Assembly (NCBI RefSeq): GCF_025141935.1
Contig: NZ_CP081121.1
Span: 62,001 to 126,000 of the forward strand
DNA: 64,000 bases
Origin: Sulfitobacter sp. S190
Lineage (GTDB): Bacteria; Pseudomonadota; Alphaproteobacteria; Rhodobacterales; Rhodobacteraceae
Direction of reading: 5' to 3'
The notes under the pieces: model-generated
The model's input: only the letters and a program-made list of their open reading frames with translations
Database searches by the model: none
Told to the model about the DNA's origin: nothing
Position numbers and translations under genes: made by a program
In this document: piece after piece, positions 61,176 to 64,000 of the stretch
How positions within the stretch are numbered: position 1 is the stretch's first letter
Layout: the number at the start of each line of letters is the position of its first letter

Positions 61176-62470
61176 GACATTCCCTTTGCCGCTGTGGTCG
61201 CTTCGGCCCATGCGTCGCGCAAAGCGGGCGTCGTGGTCCGCGCTATGCCTAAGCCCACCAGCGTGACCAATCCGGCCACGATCCATGGCCAGAAAGAGTG
61301 GCTGTCGAACGTGGTCCAGAACAGTGTCATCTCGTCATCGCCGGTGGCCGCATGGCGCAGATGGAAGATCATTTCCACCAAGGCCGCCAAGCCAAGAATA
61401 CCAATCGCCGCAGGTAGCAGGGTCTTGAGATATGGCATCACCAAAAGACGCGCCTTTCCCAACTTGAAAACCGGCACATGCATCATGAGCAAACCCGCCA
61501 ACCCCCCGGGAAAGAACATCACCGTGGCGACAAACAGTATACCCGCGTAGAACGCCCAAAGCTCTGTCTGGAGGCTGAGAACTGTCTGGACGAGAGTAAA
61601 GACAACCGCGCCGATGATGGGTCCGAAGAAAAAGCCGACGCCCCCGAGAAATGTCACCAATAGGATCACACCGGACGAGGCCGTGTTGAGGTTTTCTTCT
61701 GTGAGAATCTCGTAATTGATTGCGAACAGACCGCCCGAGATGCCTGCGAAAAAGCCCGACGCAACGAAGCTGTAGAACCGGACCCACCGCGCGGAGTACC
61801 CGAGGAATTCCGCACGCTCGGGGTTATCGCGCACCGCATTGGCCATACGTCCGATCGGTGTGCGGGACCACAAATACATCAGCAGGGCCGACAGGATTAG
61901 CCACGCCGCCGTCAGATAGTAAACCTCGATCTGTTGCAGGAATTCGACGCCGAAAAAGGGCTGGGCATATGTGCGGTCCCCCGAAATCCCTTCTTCTCCG
62001 CCAAAGAAAGCGACAATGATGACCGAACACGCGGCAATCAGTTCTCCTACGCCGAGGCTGATCATGGCGAACACGGTCCCGGCCGACCGGGTCGAGAAAG
62101 AGCCGACAATCAGAGCCAGACCCATTCCGAACAACCCGCCGAACAAAGGCAGCACGATGAGCGGAAAGCTGGCAAAGAAATCGGACATATTCATGATGTG
62201 CATGCAGGCAAAACCACCCACACCCGCGTAAACGGCATGGCCGAACGACAGCATGCCGCCCTGCCCCAACAGCATATTATACGCGAGCGCGAATATGATG
62301 GTGATCGCCATCTGGTTCATGATCGTAAGGGCGGAGTTGGCTGTAAAGATCAGCGGCAAAACCATCAACAGAACGGTGGCAATGATCCAAGGCGCCAGCG
62401 TAAGGGTCATGGAGCCTGCGCGCATGCGCTGCGCAGGTTTGCCGGGATCGGTGGTGAATTGATCACTCAT
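61172..62470 (-). CDS. livM: Liv-type ABC permease (LivM)
   Basis: This is a 432-residue permease with about nine to ten membrane helices. LivM features include NMLLGQGGMLSFGHAVYAGVGG (about 95-115) and LVTFLGGVGFFFGPIIGA. It is longer than many LivM proteins because of an extra hydrophobic C-terminal part (about 350-432, ending VTLVGLGIARTTTPALRDAW). It overlaps livH by 4 bases. Here LivH and LivM are separate genes, unlike the fused permease at 3713-5572. Confidence 0.88.
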   Translation of the reverse strand: MSDQFTTDPGKPAQRMRAGSMTLTLAPWIIATVLLMVLPLIFTANSALTIMNQMAITIIFALAYNMLLGQGGMLSFGHAVYAGVGGFACMHIMNMSDFFASFPLIVLPLFGGLFGMGLALIVGSFSTRSAGTVFAMISLGVGELIAACSVIIVAFFGGEEGISGDRTYAQPFFGVEFLQQIEVYYLTAAWLILSALLMYLWSRTPIGRMANAVRDNPERAEFLGYSARWVRFYSFVASGFFAGISGGLFAINYEILTEENLNTASSGVILLVTFLGGVGFFFGPIIGAVVFTLVQTVLSLQTELWAFYAGILFVATVMFFPGGLAGLLMMHVPVFKLGKARLLVMPYLKTLLPAAIGILGLAALVEMIFHLRHAATGDDEMTLFWTTFDSHSFWPWIVAGLVTLVGLGIARTTTPALRDAWAEATTAAKGMS

Positions 62471-63423
62471 GAGTTTCGTGTCCCGAACAGACCGGATGGG
62501 CGGAAGATCAGGATTAGCACCATCAAGATATAGGGTAGGATATCGGCGATCTGCGGACTGGTGACCGTCCAAAGATCACGCAGTAAGCTGTCGTCCAGAT
62601 TGGCGGGCGGGCTGATGCCGACTGCACCGAGAACGTCCGACATGGCAATGTTGTAGGATTTGGCGAATGTCGTGATCCATCCGATCAACAGCGATGCCAC
62701 CAACGCACCCCAGAGCGATCCCAGACCGCCAATCACGATTGTCACGAAAACGATTGATCCCAAGACAAATGCCATGCCCGGAAACGTCCCCAGAACAGGG
62801 CCCGCGATAACACCGGCCACCCCGGCGAGCGCGGTTCCCACCCCGAAGACGCCCATGAAAATGAGCGGTACGTTATGGCCCAATGCCTCGACCGTGCGCG
62901 GATAGCTCAGGGCAGCCTGGATGATCATCCCAACGCGGGTTTTTGTCAGCACGTAGAGCAGCCCGATAAAGATCGCGACCGAAATGAAGATCATGAAGAT
63001 CTTGTAGGCCGGAATGGAATTGCCCGCGATTGCGAAGGCGGTGAAGTTGAGAATATCGGGAATGTCGTATGGCATCTGGTTCTTGCCCCAGACGAATTGC
63101 ACCAGCTCTTCGATCAGCAGTGCCAGTCCGAAGGTAAAGATCAGTTCGGGCACGTGTCCGTACTGATGCACGCGGCGCAGGCCGTACCGCTCAACCGCAG
63201 CACCCATCAATCCCACAATTACCGGCGCGATCAGGAGCCCCATCCAGAACCCCAGCGCGAGGCTGATCTGGAAGCCAAAATACGCGCCAAGCATGTAGAA
63301 GCTCGCATGCGCGAAATTCAGCACACCCATCATCGAAAAAATCAATGTCAGACCAGCGGACAGCATAAACAACAGCAGGCCCGTCACCAGCCCGTCGATC
63401 AGATTGACGAGAATAAGATCCAT
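62467..63423 (-). CDS. livH: Liv-type ABC permease (LivH)
   Basis: This is a 318-residue permease with about eight helices, starting MDLILVNLIDGLVTGLLLFMLS and carrying NFAHASFYMLGAYFGFQ (about 35-52) and IVIGGLGSLWGALVASLLIGW near the end. It works with LivM to form the channel. It follows the binding-protein gene after 67 bases that hold a strong hairpin. Confidence 0.9.
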   Translation of the reverse strand: MDLILVNLIDGLVTGLLLFMLSAGLTLIFSMMGVLNFAHASFYMLGAYFGFQISLALGFWMGLLIAPVIVGLMGAAVERYGLRRVHQYGHVPELIFTFGLALLIEELVQFVWGKNQMPYDIPDILNFTAFAIAGNSIPAYKIFMIFISVAIFIGLLYVLTKTRVGMIIQAALSYPRTVEALGHNVPLIFMGVFGVGTALAGVAGVIAGPVLGTFPGMAFVLGSIVFVTIVIGGLGSLWGALVASLLIGWITTFAKSYNIAMSDVLGAVGISPPANLDDSLLRDLWTVTSPQIADILPYILMVLILIFRPSGLFGTRNS

Positions 63424-63453
63424 ATCAGACCCTTCTTTGGCACGAAATTGGGC

Positions 63454-63480
63454 GGTCGGGCCCGGCGTCCGGCCCCGACC
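63454..63480 (-). promoter_or_regulatory. Intercistronic hairpin between the binding-protein gene and livH
   Basis: Arms GGTCGGG and CCCGACC enclose a GC-rich loop that itself holds CCGG-cgt-CCGG, 10 bases after the binding-protein stop codon on the minus strand. Position and shape match the hairpins in the other transport operons. Confidence 0.6.
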
Positions 63481-63490
63481 TTCAGCCGGT

Positions 63491-64000
63491 TCAGGGCCGT
63501 TTCATTTCGCAGGTGGTCGGGCTGTCCATCGCGGCCATTTCTACGGTGCTTTCGACAACGATGCCAAAGTCAGAGCTGTCATAGGCATAGGTGATGCCCT
63601 CGTCGGTGTGGGCATGGATATGCACGTTCTGGATCGCCTGATGGTCCTTCTCGCGCATGACGATCTTTCCGCCCCACATGCTGTCGTATTCCATGCCTTC
63701 AAGCGCGTAGGCGACCTGCACGACATCCTCGGCAGTGCCCGCCTCTTCGATCGCTTGCGCCAGCATACCGATCACATTCGAGATACGCGATTGGTCGACG
63801 TTGCCGTCAGGGTACTTCGCAAGAAACCCGTCGTAGAACGCTTTCGCAGCATCCGTCGCGGGCGGATTGATCTCGCCCTGCGCAACGAGGCGGATCACGC
63901 CCTTGCCGCTTTCACCAAACGCACCGGTGATACCCGAACCCGCAGCGTAGTAGGTGTAGATCGGGCCGGTAAAGCCGTTTTCAATCACCGATTTGCCAAG
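63491..64000 (-). CDS. Liv-type substrate-binding protein, partial
   Basis: This is the C-terminal 169 residues of a periplasmic binding protein (type 1 fold) whose start lies beyond the right edge of the window. Visible parts are IENGFTGPIYTYYAAGSG, AKAFYDGFLAKYPDGNVDQSR and YALEGMEYDSMWGGKIVMREKDHQ, a typical C-terminal lobe. It should be the receptor of the second Liv importer. The neighbouring acyl-CoA dehydrogenase and thioesterase suggest an acid that becomes a CoA ester, but this is weak inference. Confidence 0.82.
   Translation of the reverse strand, partial: LGKSVIENGFTGPIYTYYAAGSGITGAFGESGKGVIRLVAQGEINPPATDAAKAFYDGFLAKYPDGNVDQSRISNVIGMLAQAIEEAGTAEDVVQVAYALEGMEYDSMWGGKIVMREKDHQAIQNVHIHAHTDEGITYAYDSSDFGIVVESTVEMAAMDSPTTCEMKRP

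Noticed and set aside
1..64000. tRNA, rRNA, CRISPR, insertion sequences, integrase or attachment sites
   Set aside because: None was recognised on reading both strands; small RNAs could still be missed without a covariance search.

Overview
The window looks like an accessory catabolic region of an alphaproteobacterium of the Rhodobacterales/Roseobacter type. The evidence is moderately GC-rich DNA, a PpaA-PpsR pair (the regulators that sit beside photosynthesis gene clusters), a Hint_2/RTX protein, and four complete or partial transporters for organic acids or aromatics (two Liv-type ABC, one TRAP, one tripartite tricarboxylate). I saw no rRNA, tRNA, insertion sequence, integrase or CRISPR array. 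The left edge (0-2.2 kb) is probably the border of a photosynthesis gene cluster, inferred only from ppaA-ppsR.

2.2-16.9 kb is the most interesting part. It resembles the first steps of nicotinate breakdown as known from Eubacterium barkeri: a molybdenum hydroxylase (FAD subunit plus fused FeS/Mo subunit), a 6-hydroxynicotinate reductase and an enamidase. These are joined to a Rieske oxygenase, a fused-permease Liv importer, two tandem DUF1185 proteins, an ApbE-like UPF0280 protein and a MarR regulator. Two copies of a palindrome, TCATTTG-n4-CAAATGA and its near match, lie in front of the two transcription units and probably define the MarR regulon. The locus reads as uptake, ring hydroxylation, ring reduction and ring opening of a pyridine carboxylate or a derivative.

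16.9-19.7 kb holds an alpha/beta hydrolase, a membrane-anchored AraC regulator and a lone glycerol-3-phosphate cytidylyltransferase-like gene. 19.7-32.7 kb is a second catabolic module built around a divergent GntR/UTRA regulator. One side carries a tautomerase-SnoaL fusion, HyuB, HyuA, an isochorismatase-fold protein, an isocitrate-lyase-family lyase and a flavoprotein. The other side carries a LeuCD-type hydro-lyase and a TRAP transporter. The aconitase-family plus isocitrate-lyase-family pair recalls the last two steps of the Eubacterium pathway, but the middle enzymes are not in the window.

32.7-41.2 kb is a surface region: a MipA-like outer-membrane protein, a Csu-type chaperone-usher pilus operon whose chaperone lacks its second domain, and a 1071-residue calcium-binding RTX protein ending in a Hint domain. 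41.7-53.9 kb is a third acid-catabolism region: a split AcnX dehydratase, a GlcD-type flavoprotein, an SdhBCDA-like complex with a class I fumarase/tartrate-dehydratase pair, a LysR regulator and a tripartite TctCBA transporter. 53.9-64 kb carries a DUF3604 protein, a TetR regulator, an acyl-CoA dehydrogenase, a TesB thioesterase and a second Liv ABC operon running off the right edge.

In all four transport operons a GC-rich hairpin lies just after the binding-protein gene and before the permease genes, a layout expected to give more binding protein than permease.
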